From contig NC_069366.1 in NCBI RefSeq assembly GCF_021730395.1, positions 68,825,001 through 68,889,000 on the forward strand: a stretch of DNA of 64,000 bases. Direction: 5' to 3'. Source of the stretch: Mercenaria mercenaria. Its lineage: Eukaryota; Mollusca; Bivalvia; Venerida; Veneridae. Numbering within the stretch: the stretch's first letter is position 1; each line of letters opens with the position of its first letter. The notes beneath the pieces were generated by a model. The model did not search any database, was not told the DNA's origin, and worked only from the letters and a program-made list of their open reading frames with translations. Positions 23,160 to 35,657 of this stretch are shown here, piece by piece. Made by a program: the position numbers and the translations under genes.

Positions 23160-26100
23160 ATGGGAACGTTAAACCAGTTAGTTTTTATTGCACTCACGTT
23201 ACTCGGGCCCTTTGGGACGTTAGGACATGGACCATGGACAGGGTAAGTTTACGCCTTCGTCATCTAACTGCTCGATCTATGCAGGATATGTTCTTGTGGA
23301 TTTTCTAACCTCTCAATTTAATTAAACAGTCACTAGTAGAGAAATCTGTCCGCAGCCACCGACAGCGAAACAAATTTGAGTCTCGCTGAATACTCACCTT
23401 TATACAGTGGCAACTCTGGTAGCTTGTATCACGTTTGCGGTAACTGCTACAACCTCCTCTTGGATGTAGACTTACAAAGTCTGTTGAGATCAAATAGTCT
23501 GTAATAATATTAATTTCTTACACTGACACTAAATTATTTTTTCAGAAAAACATTTTCTCTCTAGGCTCATTTTTTTAGAAAGTGGTATCAGAGAGGATTG
23601 ATTTTATGGCCAGGTACTTTACATTCAATGACTCTAACGACTGGTGCCAGTCTACCTTGAATGTTACACTCAAGAGTCAAGACTGAGGTGAAAGTTATAA
23701 ATCTTATAATATCTGAATCCTTTGTTCTTACTTGAAGTAGAATTTATAGCATGTGCTACAGGTATTATACTTAAAAGCTCAGGATACTGACGGACTTCGT
23801 TTTGTTTTACTTTCACCACAAGCTTGGTAGGAAATTTCACCGTAACGTGCATACAGTTGCCATTCACTGTTAAAATTAAGATAAAAAGTGTATTTTTTAC
23901 GGACTGTATGCAATAATAGCTCTGTGCAACATTAATGCCCAAAATGAATACTTTCATGTACGTGTACTGAATTTTTAAGTATTAAGTAAATATAAATAAA
24001 GATTGGATAAATACGGAAGTTCCGAGGTAAAAAAGTTCCCTTTTTGTCTTGTGACCACAGGATACTAACTCGTCGGAAAAAAAAGATTTCTCGTGGCATC
24101 ACTTTAGCTAACTCATTGACACGCGCCACATGTTAGTATCACGTGGCTATGAGATTAAACGAAACGCACACTTGTCCCCTCCGAGCCTCCTTTTAATTTT
24201 ACAGTCGCATCAAACTTTGACACAGTCTATTATATCGTCGTACAACAACACGATATATACTGCAATGGTCCTAACAGGATTCTGTAAATATCGAGATTAA
24301 GCATTAATTTAAATCCAAGTTTTCCAGTCTTTCATCTTCAAAACTATGAAAACTTGTTTGTATTCTTGAACGTATCAATGGCTAAAATTTTACAAGATAG
24401 ACGTTTGTAATCACTATTTCTATACTTTTTATAGAATACATTGAACATTCGCCAAGTGCGATTTTGTAATCAATAATTCTGGCAACATTTCCCCTCTTCA
24501 CAAAACTTAATAGTTATAAATTATTTCAGCCATAAAGTGATACGATTGACACCTCATAATGTCCCCGATGTGAAACTCTTACAGACGTTCCTTTCAGAGC
24601 AGGTAAACCATTTGTTCTTGAGAATAACTATCATTCATTTCTTTTAGAAATGCACTGGTCACTAAATCTCGAGGTCGCAGTTTCCTTACCCGATAGGCTT
24701 CCAGGAAACGGTGTTGGAACATATTTTTTCACAATGCATATTCACCACAAAGAAGGTTCCTAATTTGTTCTCTCAAACCCCTCATTTGTCTAGAACGTGA
24801 AGCTGAATAAGATTTGTGAAAAGTATGGCCCAACCAGGCGGCGTTGAGTTCGATATCACCAGATTTTGTCAAATTTCTTTTTCAAAGTTCAGAAGACTCC
24901 TTTATTTGTTAGTAATTGTCATTAAAATGTATTACCAAAGTGATGTAACCACTTCTAGTCAGAATGTATATATAGAAGCGTTCATGTAGTCACTTAAATA
25001 TGCATAAAATCTCTTCTGCGTCAGTGACGCAGTAAAGATTTTAATAAGTTTAATTTAGATGTACTATACATATCATAATCAGAAACAATCAATAGGTGGC
25101 GTAAATTTTAATATCATCCTTTCTAGCGCTTCGATGTTTGGCGAGCACCATCTGGCGTTAATAGGTCTGTGGATATCCAGCTATCATCATTTGATTTCGA
25201 TGATGTCACAAATTATCTTCGAGAAAAAGGTCTACATGCAACAGTAATGATAGAAGATGTTCAACAAATCATTGATGAACAAAGGGCTTACAGAAATGTA
25301 AAAGGCCCTAAAGCTAACGAATTTGACTACACGAAATATCACCAGTTGGACGACGTAATGTATCAATTTATTTGTATTTTTCGTCTCTAGAAATACTAAA
25401 GTTGCTGAGGATATCGTAGTTAACTGTATATTCAAGAAGCTTACTGAATAGAATGCGTTGTATTCATAATAGATTTGCTTTGAGGTAGCAAAATGTTTAA
25501 ACAAAATTTTGAATACTGGTTAACATCTAATGATAAACTGCATTCGGCTCAAGGCGTAGGCTTCGCCTCGTGTTTAATTTTAGATGTACAACATTTCAAA
25601 TACAACTTACACGATTTTACATATTTACTTTTAGATATATGACTGGATGCAGAATATCACCAATGTGTACAAAGACAGGGCCACTTTATTCAACATTACA
25701 AAGTCGTACGAAGGCAGAGAAATGGTGGGAATAAAGGTAATTTCAGCTATGTTCAGTTTGGTTGGTGTAGAGGCTGAAGAATAGCCCATATATGTCTTCA
25801 GGTCTAAACAAGTTTGTTCATTTTAAACCAGTTTGTTATTTTCCTAAAATCGGATAATATTACTCTGACCCTACAACAGTGGCTTCGACCTTTGCTCAAC
25901 TTAGTAGCAAGAGTTCTCCGAGGTGCGTTCGACTGTTTCCTCACAGGGTCCGGTGAGCAAAATAGGGTTGTCATCTTCTAAGTCTGACCACTATAGTTCA
26001 AGTGCTTATGTTACTATAGTCCAGGTGCTTATGTTCTAGCTACCAATTGGTGTATCAGAAATGATATCTTATATCTTTCATTGCTTAGTATTTGTGACGA

Positions 26101-29100
26101 ACACGTGGTTTTTACATCGTAAATTGTTTTAACTTCAAAAGCACCGAGGCATCTGAAAATATAATTGTTTTGTTTTTATACAAGATTAGTACACAACCAC
26201 AAAATATAAAAAGACCAGCGTTTTGGATTGAAGGTGGCATACATGCACGGGAGTGGATCTCACCAGCAACAGTTGTGTTTATGGCAGGACAGGTAAACAT
26301 GCACGTGCTGCAAGATTCTTGCAAAAAAAAAAAACATGATATCTTCTCATTTTGATAAAGTTTTTAACAATATTGAGACACGCTATTCGAAGCAACTTCT
26401 TTTGGAATTTTCTGGGAAGTAAAAGCCCCGGGATGTGCGTCACACGCTAATCTACCATAAAACGCGTAAAAACTAATAAACGAATAAATTATCCCTCAAC
26501 GTCATTAAATTTCCATGAAACGCGCGGGACCGTCTACGTTTTTTTTTTCAAGTTGATGTCATTTTCTTTGAATTACTCGTTTAGGTGTCGTAATGCGTAA
26601 AAGCTTTGCCACGGAATGCGCATATATAAAAATGTGTTTTAACAGCACGTGAGCGCGAGAATACGACTCCTGAAAGGTAACAAGAACATAAGTTTTATTC
26701 TAGAATACGCATTTATAAACAGACGAACTCACGCAGTTAGCTTAAAAATACAGATTACTGACTAGTTATAATAATGAAATAGTCAGTTCTAATTTATACC
26801 AGAATGAAAAACCTATATATTTTGAAAATTATATATTTGTCTGTTATTGATTTTGGTTACAGAATATCATCAGATTTAACCCTTGTACAGTTTTGTTGAT
26901 TTTTACTCTTTTTTTATTAGCTATCCAGGCTTCTTTTAAATATTGCAGATGCTCGATTTGTATAAATTGGATATGGATTTGACAGAAATGGTTGACAGCT
27001 TTGACTGGTACATACTTCCGGTGACCAATCCTGACGGTTACGTTTACACGTTTACAGATGATAGGGTATGTAGTGACCAATTGTTGAAAGGGTAGTTAGG
27101 AGGGCGGTCACTCAATAAGGGTTTAAAAGAGATCAGAAACTCACATCCTCAAAATAACACCATTTTCATGTTATGACATCTGCAAAGTCCTGAGGGGTTG
27201 GTTGGCAGGATGAGGGAAACAGGGTATCTCGAGAGATCGGTTGGCGGAATGAGGGCATCAGGGTATACTGAGGGATTTGCAGATGCTATACGTAACGTTA
27301 TTTCAGAATACTAGTATGTTAAGAGCTAAATGTAATTAACATTGCATTGCATTTATAAAGGAAATGCTTTAACCCTTTTGTTTTAGCTATGCATTTAATA
27401 TAGGGCCATTACTTTTTTGAAACGCGCATATATAAAACGAATGTGATCTCCAAAATGACAAAAACAGCTAATGCTAGAATTCATGGAAGCAGTCTTGTTG
27501 AGCAAAATATGTGCACAGCAATTTGTGGAATGTTGACCCAAAACATGGTTGAATTGTGTATAATTCATTATGTATTTTTCGGCGACGCCGTCTAAATTCG
27601 TTTTCGTTATCTATGCCACGTGACTTCAGTTTGCAAATCAAACTACTTGATAACGCATTATAGATAATTTATCAAAATGGAAGATTTATGCAACGTTCTG
27701 CCTGATTGGACGAGAGACTCTATTTCTTTCACTCTGTTGATTGTGCTACGCTGAGTGAAATGTAGACAAAGCGTTTATCCTAAACGACGCTGTTCACAGT
27801 TTTAAAGCTAACTTTGGCTCAGTATATTTAGCAAGAACATTGATATATCTCAAAATGATAAGTAAGTTTAATAAATATGATAAAAACCTGTTCAAATACC
27901 AACATATATCAAATTAAAGAAAGAGCTGAATACGGTCTGCGTATCACATGAATAAGGGTGTGATAAGAGTCTTTTATGTAGAGAAGTGCTTTTTAAAAGA
28001 TTTTCCTTGTTACAATTGTCGTCTGTATATGAAAAGGCTTCTTGCTTTTGTGACTTATTCAGATTGCATATTAAAATGAGTACTTGTTTGCTTTGATATA
28101 TTTGTTATAAATTATTTAACTGATTTATTATATATGAATATTTTTCTTTAGTATGGTATGCAAATATTGAACTCAGTTGAAATCTGTTTTATTATATATA
28201 TGCTATATAATGACTGAATCTCATTACACTGAAATGAAGGTACACTGCATACAATTTATCTATGTGATATGACTACCATCAAACTTTGCTTATGAAACAG
28301 AAATATTGAAATAATTACAATTGTATGTTTTGCTTGACCTTCACTTTTTTATAGGTGTGACGTCATTGTCCAAAGATTCATGAATAGCGAATATGCTATT
28401 TGTTAAAAGCGGGATCAGTTGGCCTATTTTAGAAATAAATAAAAATAATAAATAAAAAAATCCTTTGATTTTTTCTCATGTATTCTAATCAAACTTGATT
28501 TGTAGCATCTTTATTAGGCCCGCAGCCAACTGGGACATTTGATCCCTTTTAGGGGCTGCTAGAGGTAAAACTAGAAATGCCTTTATACAGCGTCTCATGA
28601 ACAGCTTGGTGGATCTTTGTTATACTTGGTCTGGGGCATCATTATAAGGTCCTCTTCCAAATTTATTTATATGGGAAGGGACCACTATAGCTAAAAGTAG
28701 ATATGCCTTTCTTCGCATTAACCACTAAAATGTAATGGATTTTTACCAAACTCGATGTGTAACAATATCGTAAGGTCTCCTGCTATTTTGTTACAAATGG
28801 GGATAGGGACCAATTTAGCTAAAGTATAAACACGTTTAATGACCTCTTCTCATGAACCGCTTCATGAATCTTCATCAAACTACTGCTGTAATTATTCGTC
28901 TAAGGATAAACGAAACAAAATTGCAACCCTACGAAACCTTTGCGAAAAATTAAAAGAGAACCATTTAAATTGTTAAAGTGCGGTGTTTAGTTTTGCAATT
29001 TGAAAAATGTTAGATGAAAGATGAATGTTAGATGAAAAATTCATAAACTTCTTTCCTTATTACAATTCGCCGACCATCATTTTTAAAGATATTTCTTGTT

Positions 29101-32100
29101 AAATATTATACTGTCTTGACGATCCATAATCTAAAATTAAGAAAGACCTTTATGAAGGTAAAGATTTTGTTACATGTAGAATTTAGCTGATCGTTAGAAT
29201 ACGGGACAATTCGTTAAGCCAATATTAAACTAACACCGTAACATAGGTACAAACACCATAACATAGGTACAAACAGTTCGTTTTTTGTTTGTTTTGAAGA
29301 CACGTATGTGGAGGAAGACCCGGTCAAAGCATGGTTTCTGCTATGGCGTGGATCCCAACAGAAACTGGGACTTAGAGTGGTGTAGTAAGTTACTTCAAGT
29401 AGAGATTTATGAAACTGTATATAGTCACGAACCCGTGGCAAGTTATTCCACGTACTTATTCCACGTACAGGTTTCTATCCTACAGTTGCGAAGTTTTATG
29501 ACCTTATACAGTTGTGAGCCCTAGTTTTATGACGTTATACAGTTGTGAACCTTAGTTTTATGATGTTCTACAGTTGTGAACCTTAGTTTTATGATGTTCT
29601 ACAGTTGTGAACCTTAGTTTTATGATGTTCTACAGTTGTGAACTCTAGTTTCATGATGTTCTACAGTTACGAACCCTAGTTTTATGACGTTCTATAGTTG
29701 TGAACCCTAGTTCTTTTGATGTTCTACAGTTACGAACCCTAGTTGTAAGACGTTCTACAGTTGCTAGCCCTAGTTTTATGACTAGTACTACGGTAATGAA
29801 CCCTAGTTGTATGACCTTCTACATTTACGAACCATACCTTTATAACCTTCTACAGTTACAAGCCCTAGTTTTATGACCTTCTACTGTTGCGAACCATGGC
29901 TTTATGACCTTCTGCTGATGCGAACCCTAGTTTTATGACCTTCTACAGTTACGACCCATAGCTTTATGACCTTCTAAAGTTGCAAACCCTAGTTTAATGT
30001 TCTACAGTTACGATCCCTAGTTTTATGACCTTCTACAGCTACGAACCCTAGTTTTATGACCTTTTACAGTTGTGAACCCTAGTTTAATGACGTTCTACAG
30101 TTGCGAAACCTAGTTTTATGACGTTCTGCAGTTGTGAACCCTAGTTTAATGACCTTCTACAGTTGTGAACCCTAGTTTTATGACGTTCTACAGTTGCGAC
30201 CCATAGCTTTATGACCTTCTAAAGTTGCAAACCCTAGTTTAATGTCCTACAGTTACGATCCCTAGTTTTATGACCTTCTACAGCTACGAACCCTAGTTTA
30301 ATGACCTTTTACATTTGTGAACCCTAGTTTTATGACGTTCTACAGTTGTGAACCCTAGTTTAATGACGTTCTACAGTTGCGAAACCTAGTTTTATGACGT
30401 TCTACAGTTGTAAACCCTAGTTTTATGACGTTCTAGTTGTGAACCCTAGTTTTATGACGTTCTAGTTGTGAACCCTAGTTTTATGACGTTCTACAGTTGT
30501 AAACCCTAGTTTTATGACGTTCTAGTTGTGATCCCTAGTTTTATGACCTTGTACAGTAACGAACCCTAGTTGTATGACCTTCTACAGTTACGAACCCTAG
30601 TTTTATGACCTTCTACAGTTGCAAACCTTAGTTTTATTACCTTCTACAGTTACGAACCATAGCTTTATAACCTACAGTTACAAACCCTAGTTTTATGACC
30701 TTCTGCTGTTGAGACCATAGTTTTATGACCTTCCGCTGATGCGAACCCTAGTTTTATTACCTTCCATAGTTACGAACCATAGCTTTATGACTTTCTAGGT
30801 ACGAACCTTAGTTATACGACCTTCTAGTTTCAAACCCTAGTTTAATGTCCTACAGTTACGATCACTAGTTTTATGACCTTCTACACTAAATTACGAGCCC
30901 TAGCTTTATGACCTTCTGCAGTTACGAACCCTAGTTTTATGACCTACAGTTGCGAACCCTACTTTTAAGACGTTCTACCAGTTGTGAACCCTAGTTTATA
31001 TAGAGAATAATAGGTTAGTGCCGTAGATGAGAAAGTTTATCTGGCGAGGTGGAGGAGGTTATCGGGTGAGCCGAAGGCGAACCTGATAACGTCCGGAGCC
31101 GAGCCAGATAAACTTTCTTCATCTTAGGCACTAACCTATTATTCTATTTATCTTGTCATTACTTCATTTTCCGATATTTGGCAATTTATTTTACAAAAAT
31201 AAGTGTGCGACAACCGCTTTAATGACGTCATATTCGTAATGACGTCACTTATATAATGACGTGATTACCGGCAAAATCGCAATAACTTCTTCGTTTTTGA
31301 ATAAAAACTCATTATTTGACCATTCATTTTCTTAGTTCGGACATTTCCAACACAATGATTATGGTTTCGTTGCAAAATTTCTTATGACAACAATATCGAT
31401 CATAAGGTCACATAATCAACTGACCGTATATCACTGGTCACATGATCAACTGACGGTATATCAAGAAAGATATACGGCACCCTGATATCGGGTCGAAATT
31501 ACTGCAAGTGACAGGATAAATGACGTTCTATAGTTGCGAACCCTAGTCTTGTGGTATTCTACAGTTACGACCGCTAGCTTTTGCGAGCTCTATAGTTACC
31601 AACCCGTGGTAATTCCTTCAAAATAACAATCTGGGGCTTATATATACAGCAAAAACCGCGACTGTTAAACATGTGCTAGAATCTTAGATACAGAACTTTT
31701 GTCATCCATTAAAATATGATACAATATTCTAGCATATTCGTTAGTCCATACACTTCTGTATGACTATTTCAGAGGAAGGAGCTAGTAAAGATCCATGTTC
31801 AGACACATACTGCGGACCCAGTGCATTTTCCGAAGTTGAAGTAAAGGGGGTTGCGGATTTTCTGAGCAAGATCGAAAATCTGAAAGGGTTTATAGATTTC
31901 CATAGCTACTCCCAGTTGTGGATGTCACCGTGGGGATATACAACGAAACTACCGGAGGACTTTGAAGCCCAGGTTGGTCCTGCATGTGCCATAGTATGCA
32001 ATACACCCGAAAACAAAATCACTGTTTTACTTTAATTAAACCATGTACAAGAATGATTGCTCTTGGCGAAAAATAGTTTCAAAAGAGGTACTGTAAATCT

Positions 32101-32946
32101 ATGCTAGCATGATGGAAAGTCAACAGTTTTTTTAACTGTTATGTTTGATCGGTAACGCCTGACACGCAAATTAAATGCCTTTCATTTTATGTAACTATCC
32201 AACTTCCTTTTCCGTCGCACTTCAGCAGGTTTGTTTTTAAAGCGTTCTGTAGCAAACTGATTTAAATAATTTGGTCCATTTTCAATTCTGGCTTTTGTCA
32301 TATTATCATCAGGATGAAGGTTCTGCAACGGCAGTTAAGGCATTGGAGGAAGTTTATGGTACAAAGTACAAGCACGGTTCGATCGCCAACATAATCTGTG
32401 AGTTATTTTAGTTTGTCATTTCCAGCGAGTTATTTTACTTTGCGTAACGGTAAAATTAAAACTCTTATGTTGAGTCTACTTATCTTTAAATAAGACGGAT
32501 TTTTATGTAAAATAAAACACAAAAAAACATTTTACTTAATTAAAGCACAATCTGTGTAAAACTGGATCTTGAAAAAAATGTCTTTTCAAAACGACTTTAG
32601 AAAATGCTACCTAAGCATGCACTTTTTCGAGTACTGGACGGGCACGATCGCTTTCGAACAGTGTCCATTTCCCACCACCAGCGTGAAATGACAGCATAAG
32701 TACTAGAGAATGCCTGCTTTAATAGAAATGCTTTTTTATATCACATGTTTTTTTTCCACAGACGTAGCTAGTGGTAGTAGCGCTGACTGGACCTACGGTA
32801 AATTGGATGTGAAATATTCATATGGAGTGGAGCTTAGAGACACCGGAAAATATGGCTTCTTGTTACCCGACGATCAAATTATACCAAGTGGAAAAGAGAC
32901 ACTACAAGCTCTGATTGCACTTGCAAAATATGTGCGCGATAATTAA
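23160..32946 (+). CDS. Secreted zinc carboxypeptidase (M14A, carboxypeptidase A-type), ten exons
   Basis: A pre-pro-metallocarboxypeptidase that removes C-terminal residues from peptides, probably digestive. Exons: 23160-23242, 24530-24602, 25127-25354, 25635-25736, 26185-26292, 26949-27065, 29300-29384, 31773-31972, 32313-32397 and 32762-32946. All have AG/GT borders and consistent phases and give 421 aa, the normal length. Residues 1-22 form a signal peptide. The activation propeptide follows ([10 protein letters not shown] from residue 29, through the IDEQRAYRN region). Zinc ligands are H182 and E185 (GGIHAREW) and H309 (FIDFHSYS). Substrate residues are R242 (MWRKTR), N257 and R258 (DPNRNWD), Y311 and Y361, with the general base E384 (VELRDTG). 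The position corresponding to specificity residue 255 is Ala368 (GSSADW), not the Asp of carboxypeptidase B, which favours A-type preference. Intron 7 (2.4 kb) holds a large minisatellite. Confidence 0.96.
25515..25592. repeat. Short asymmetric palindrome with GC-rich apex (P4), carboxypeptidase intron 3
   Basis: Arms AACATCTAATGATAAAC and GTTTAATTTTAGATGT pair imperfectly around CTCAAGGCGTAGGCTTCGCC. It resembles the apex plan of the larger palindromes at 7808, 31001 and 60398. Confidence 0.55.
28500..28890. repeat. Degenerate tandem repeat, about 160-bp unit, in carboxypeptidase intron 6
   Basis: About two and a half diverged units share 'gggaccactatagctaaaag', 'atgcctttNNNcg', 'atgaaccgcttcatg' and 'ataaggtcctct' phrases. 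The phrasing is like the internal repeats of bivalve pearl-type elements, but no ends were recognised. Confidence 0.5.
29420..31000. repeat. Minisatellite, about 30-31-bp unit, roughly 50 copies, in carboxypeptidase intron 7
   Basis: The unit is close to CCTAGTTTTATGACCTTCTA plus CAGTTGYGAA. Copies vary at a few positions (GACGTTC/GACCTTC, GTTGTGAA/GTTACGAA). Longer blocks are repeated too: about 29940-30060 is echoed at about 30190-30300. The array starts right after the exon 7 donor and resumes at 31517-31610 beyond an insertion, so the palindrome block at 31001-31516 entered an existing array. Confidence 0.93.
31001..31150. repeat. Long palindrome with GC-rich apex (P2), inserted in the intron 7 minisatellite
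   Basis: Arms AGAATAATAGGTTAGTGCC and GGCACTAACCTATTATTCT pair, as do GAAAGTTTATCTGGC / GCCAGATAAACTTTC and GGTTATC / GATAACG. The apex is GGGTGAGCCGAAGGCGAACC. It lies at the left side of a 515-bp insertion (31001-31516) in the minisatellite. Confidence 0.85.
31517..31612. repeat. Right remnant of the intron 7 minisatellite
   Basis: Three diverged units (ATGACGTTCTATAGTTGCGA and variants) continue the 29420-31000 array after the insertion. Confidence 0.85.
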
Positions 32947-33172
32947 CCACTAAGTCTTAACCATATTAACATAAAAGGCATGCGCGAGATTTAAACTGTA
33001 TGCTAGCTAGTCCGTCTGGATAAATACTGTCTTAAAGGGGGCACTCTTCAAGCACTAACATATCTGTAATCTGTATATACTTGTTGTAACCTTGGATACT
33101 GCCAACGGATGAAAGATTTTGTCTAATATATATGTACATGTGTATTCATGTTCTTGTCATTCAGGTTTTTAA

Positions 33173-33178
33173 AATAAA
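33173..33178 (+). terminator. Polyadenylation signal of the carboxypeptidase gene
   Basis: AATAAA 227 nt after the stop codon. Confidence 0.7.
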
Positions 33179-33246
33179 CTGAGAATTTAGAATGTTGTAT
33201 TTTTGTTTCAAAATTAATTTTGTTGCTGGCTGTAAATCAAATTATC

Positions 33247-34727
33247 AAACAAAAGTTGCTCGTTAAATACATATGCCCAAATGATGGTTTCCAAGTTGTG
33301 ACTGGTTGTGCAATATGATCGGACCTTTACCCTTTCACCTAATAACCAACAAAAAACAGCATGGGTTATCTACAGACCAGTCAGTTAGGCTATGAAGTTT
33401 GTAGGCTCAATTTAGTATTCACCAGCTATTGATAAGAAACTGTTTTTAGTCTCAGGGTAACTGTAACCTTGACATTTGGCACTGTGATCCTTTGACAAAA
33501 GGGCTCTTCTACTGACCGAAGTCAAGGATATGTTTAAGTCTGGCAGCCGAATCATTATCCAGCTATTGACCTGTAAATAAGATCTCTGAACACTTGACTC
33601 CCTCGAACACAAAAATGTCATCAAATGACTCTAGACAATTTTGTTATGAGGCTGATGGCTAGCCACAATAGATAAACAAAACCAGATATTTTTTTAGCGT
33701 GATCATGTCATTTGATCCTTGATTTTGACAAAGTTTGGTGAAGAGCCATTATTCATAAAATTGTTCATTAAAATATTCAAAGTTGTTTTATTTTTTTGCT
33801 GCTTTGCCCAAAAATCCATTTAGTGGTTCATAAGAATGTTGTTTTTTTTGGCCAGTCAGTCAGATGGATGGTCAGACTATTGTATGCCTTCTTGCTGGAG
33901 CTGGTGGCGGGTGTGGGGGGCTTGTCCCATTTTCAGTCTCCTGATCATTATTGCACCTGTCAATATTTTGCCCGCCCGGGGGAGCGGCGGGCATACACGG
34001 GACTTTAGACAGAAGACCATTCCCGACAGGCGGGAATTTGACAAACATTTGATGTACCAACCAGGCTCTAGGGTGGGATTTAGACAAAAAAGGTTGTCTC
34101 TAGGGTGGGGATTTAGACAACAAAATTTTTGAAATGTCAAATTCCCCTGGGTCAGCCCGCCGCCCCCCTGGGCCGGCAAAATATTGACAGGTGCATATGA
34201 CCTTGACTGTTGACCTATTAACCCCAAAAACAATATGGGTTATCAACTTCATAAAGCCCAATGCCATCAAGTTTGAAGAGACTGGGTCAAGTAGTTCTAA
34301 AGTTATTAAACGGAAACTGTTTTCAAGGTTCAGGCCCCTGTGACATTGACCTTTGACTTAGTGACAATAAAAACATTAGGGGTCTTCTATTTCATTAGGT
34401 TTAATCATGCTATCAAGTTCTTGGTCAAGTGGTTCTCAAGTTTTAGGATGGAAACCATTCGCTCTACGGACTGATCAAACAACAGACACAACCTACAAGT
34501 GCAAAGCAATACACCCATGCTTCTTTGAATGGGGGAGAGGGGTGCATTGTAAAGGTCTTTTACTGACCACAGACAAGGACCCCATGAAGTTCAACAACTG
34601 AACTTCAAACATTCTCTAGTTATTGGCCAGAAACCATATTGTGTGCCAACAAACAAACAGCTGGACAGACAGACAAGCCAACATGAGCAAGTCAATATAC
34701 TCATCTTCTTCAAAGGAGGGCATAAAA
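33247..34727 (+). mobile_element. Old pearl/Helentron-like element (HINE-i) carrying a MITE
   Basis: It starts with a degraded AACAAAAGTTGCTCG followed by CATATGCCC, and ends with CAGCTGGACAGACAGACAAG and GGAGGGCATAAAAA. The internal repeat phrases 'gtgacattgacctttgact' and 'caagtggttctcaagtt' place it with the other pearl-like elements here. A 244-bp MITE (33952-34195) interrupts it. Confidence 0.7.
33952..34195. mobile_element. MITE with about 45-bp terminal inverted repeats
   Basis: The left end is TGCACCTGTCAATATTTTGC and the right end is GCAAAATATTGACAGGTGCA. The TIRs continue with a mismatched GC-rich CCGCCCGGGGGAGCGGCGGG stretch. TAT flanks both sides (a possible 3-bp target duplication). 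The centre has an internal repeat (AGGGTGGGATTTAGACAA, twice). No ORF of note. Confidence 0.85.
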
Positions 34728-34882
34728 ATAATAATTTATTATCTAACTACATGTATCATTAGCGCAAAATGAATAAATTTCAATAAAAACTATTATAGAG
34801 ATTTTATTATAGTAATAGTAGTCATAAGCAGCTACTGAATAACCTGAATTTGTCTTAAAATAAATCACCTACTAAAGTGATA

Positions 34883-35330
34883 AACAAGAGCTGTCAGAGG
34901 AGACAGTGAGCTTTAGTATTTGGATACTGTATGGAGAAAAGGAGCTATGTAATATTATGATGTGGTACAATTGTTTTAAGTCTGAAACAAATCAATTGAG
35001 TAATAACATAGAGTGAGGGTGCATAAAAACATTGTTCTGAACTTCTAAGTGTAAAGGGGGTATAATTTATGGAATATTTTTGCCAGAGTTATGACCCTTG
35101 TGTCACCTATGTGGATAATGGTGTGGATTATAAAGACTTAGTCTACATAACGAGCTTGGAATCTATTTCTTTTTCAAAACAAATCAATCCACATTTTTAA
35201 GTTTATACAAATTTTGCAATGTTTTTCTTCTTCTTTCTCTTAGTTAACCTGAAATAACTACTTTCTGTCTGTGACAGTTTTAATAGTTTTTGTTTTTATT
35301 TTCTAATACAAAATGTAGCTACTTCAGTAA
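34883..35330 (+). mobile_element. 5' fragment of a pearl/Helentron-like element (HINE-a)
   Basis: It starts AACAAGAGCTGTCAGAGGAG with hairpin CTGTC/GACAG. The following sequence has no tandem array, and no matching 3' end (subterminal repeat plus ATAAAA) was found, so the copy is truncated. Confidence 0.6.
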
Positions 35331-35657
35331 ATTTAAAACTAGAAAATGCTTTTGTAAAAAAGCGCATGTCTCCCGCAATGCAAAGTCCTATAGGCAAGAA
35401 GTCAATAGGGGTCAGGAGCGAAAGTCAAAGAGACACTGATGGTTGGCTGCAATAGGGATCATCTACTTGGCATGTCCAGTCATCCCGCTAAATTTCAACA
35501 CTCTTGGCCTAGTGGTTCTCAAGTCACTGTTCAGGCTCCTGTGACCTTGACCTTTGATCAAGTGACCTCAAAATAAATAGGGGTCATCTACTCTGCATGT
35601 CCAATCATCCTATTAAGTTTCAACATTGTAGGTCAAGTGGTTCTCAAGTTATTTTCA

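Noticed and set aside
29420-31000. CRISPR-like array
   Set aside because: Units are contiguous without spacers, and the region is an intron of an animal gene; it is a minisatellite.
33836-34233. Overlapping open frames of 98-118 aa around 34 kb
   Set aside because: They arise from the GC-rich terminal repeats of the MITE at 33952-34195 and match no protein family.
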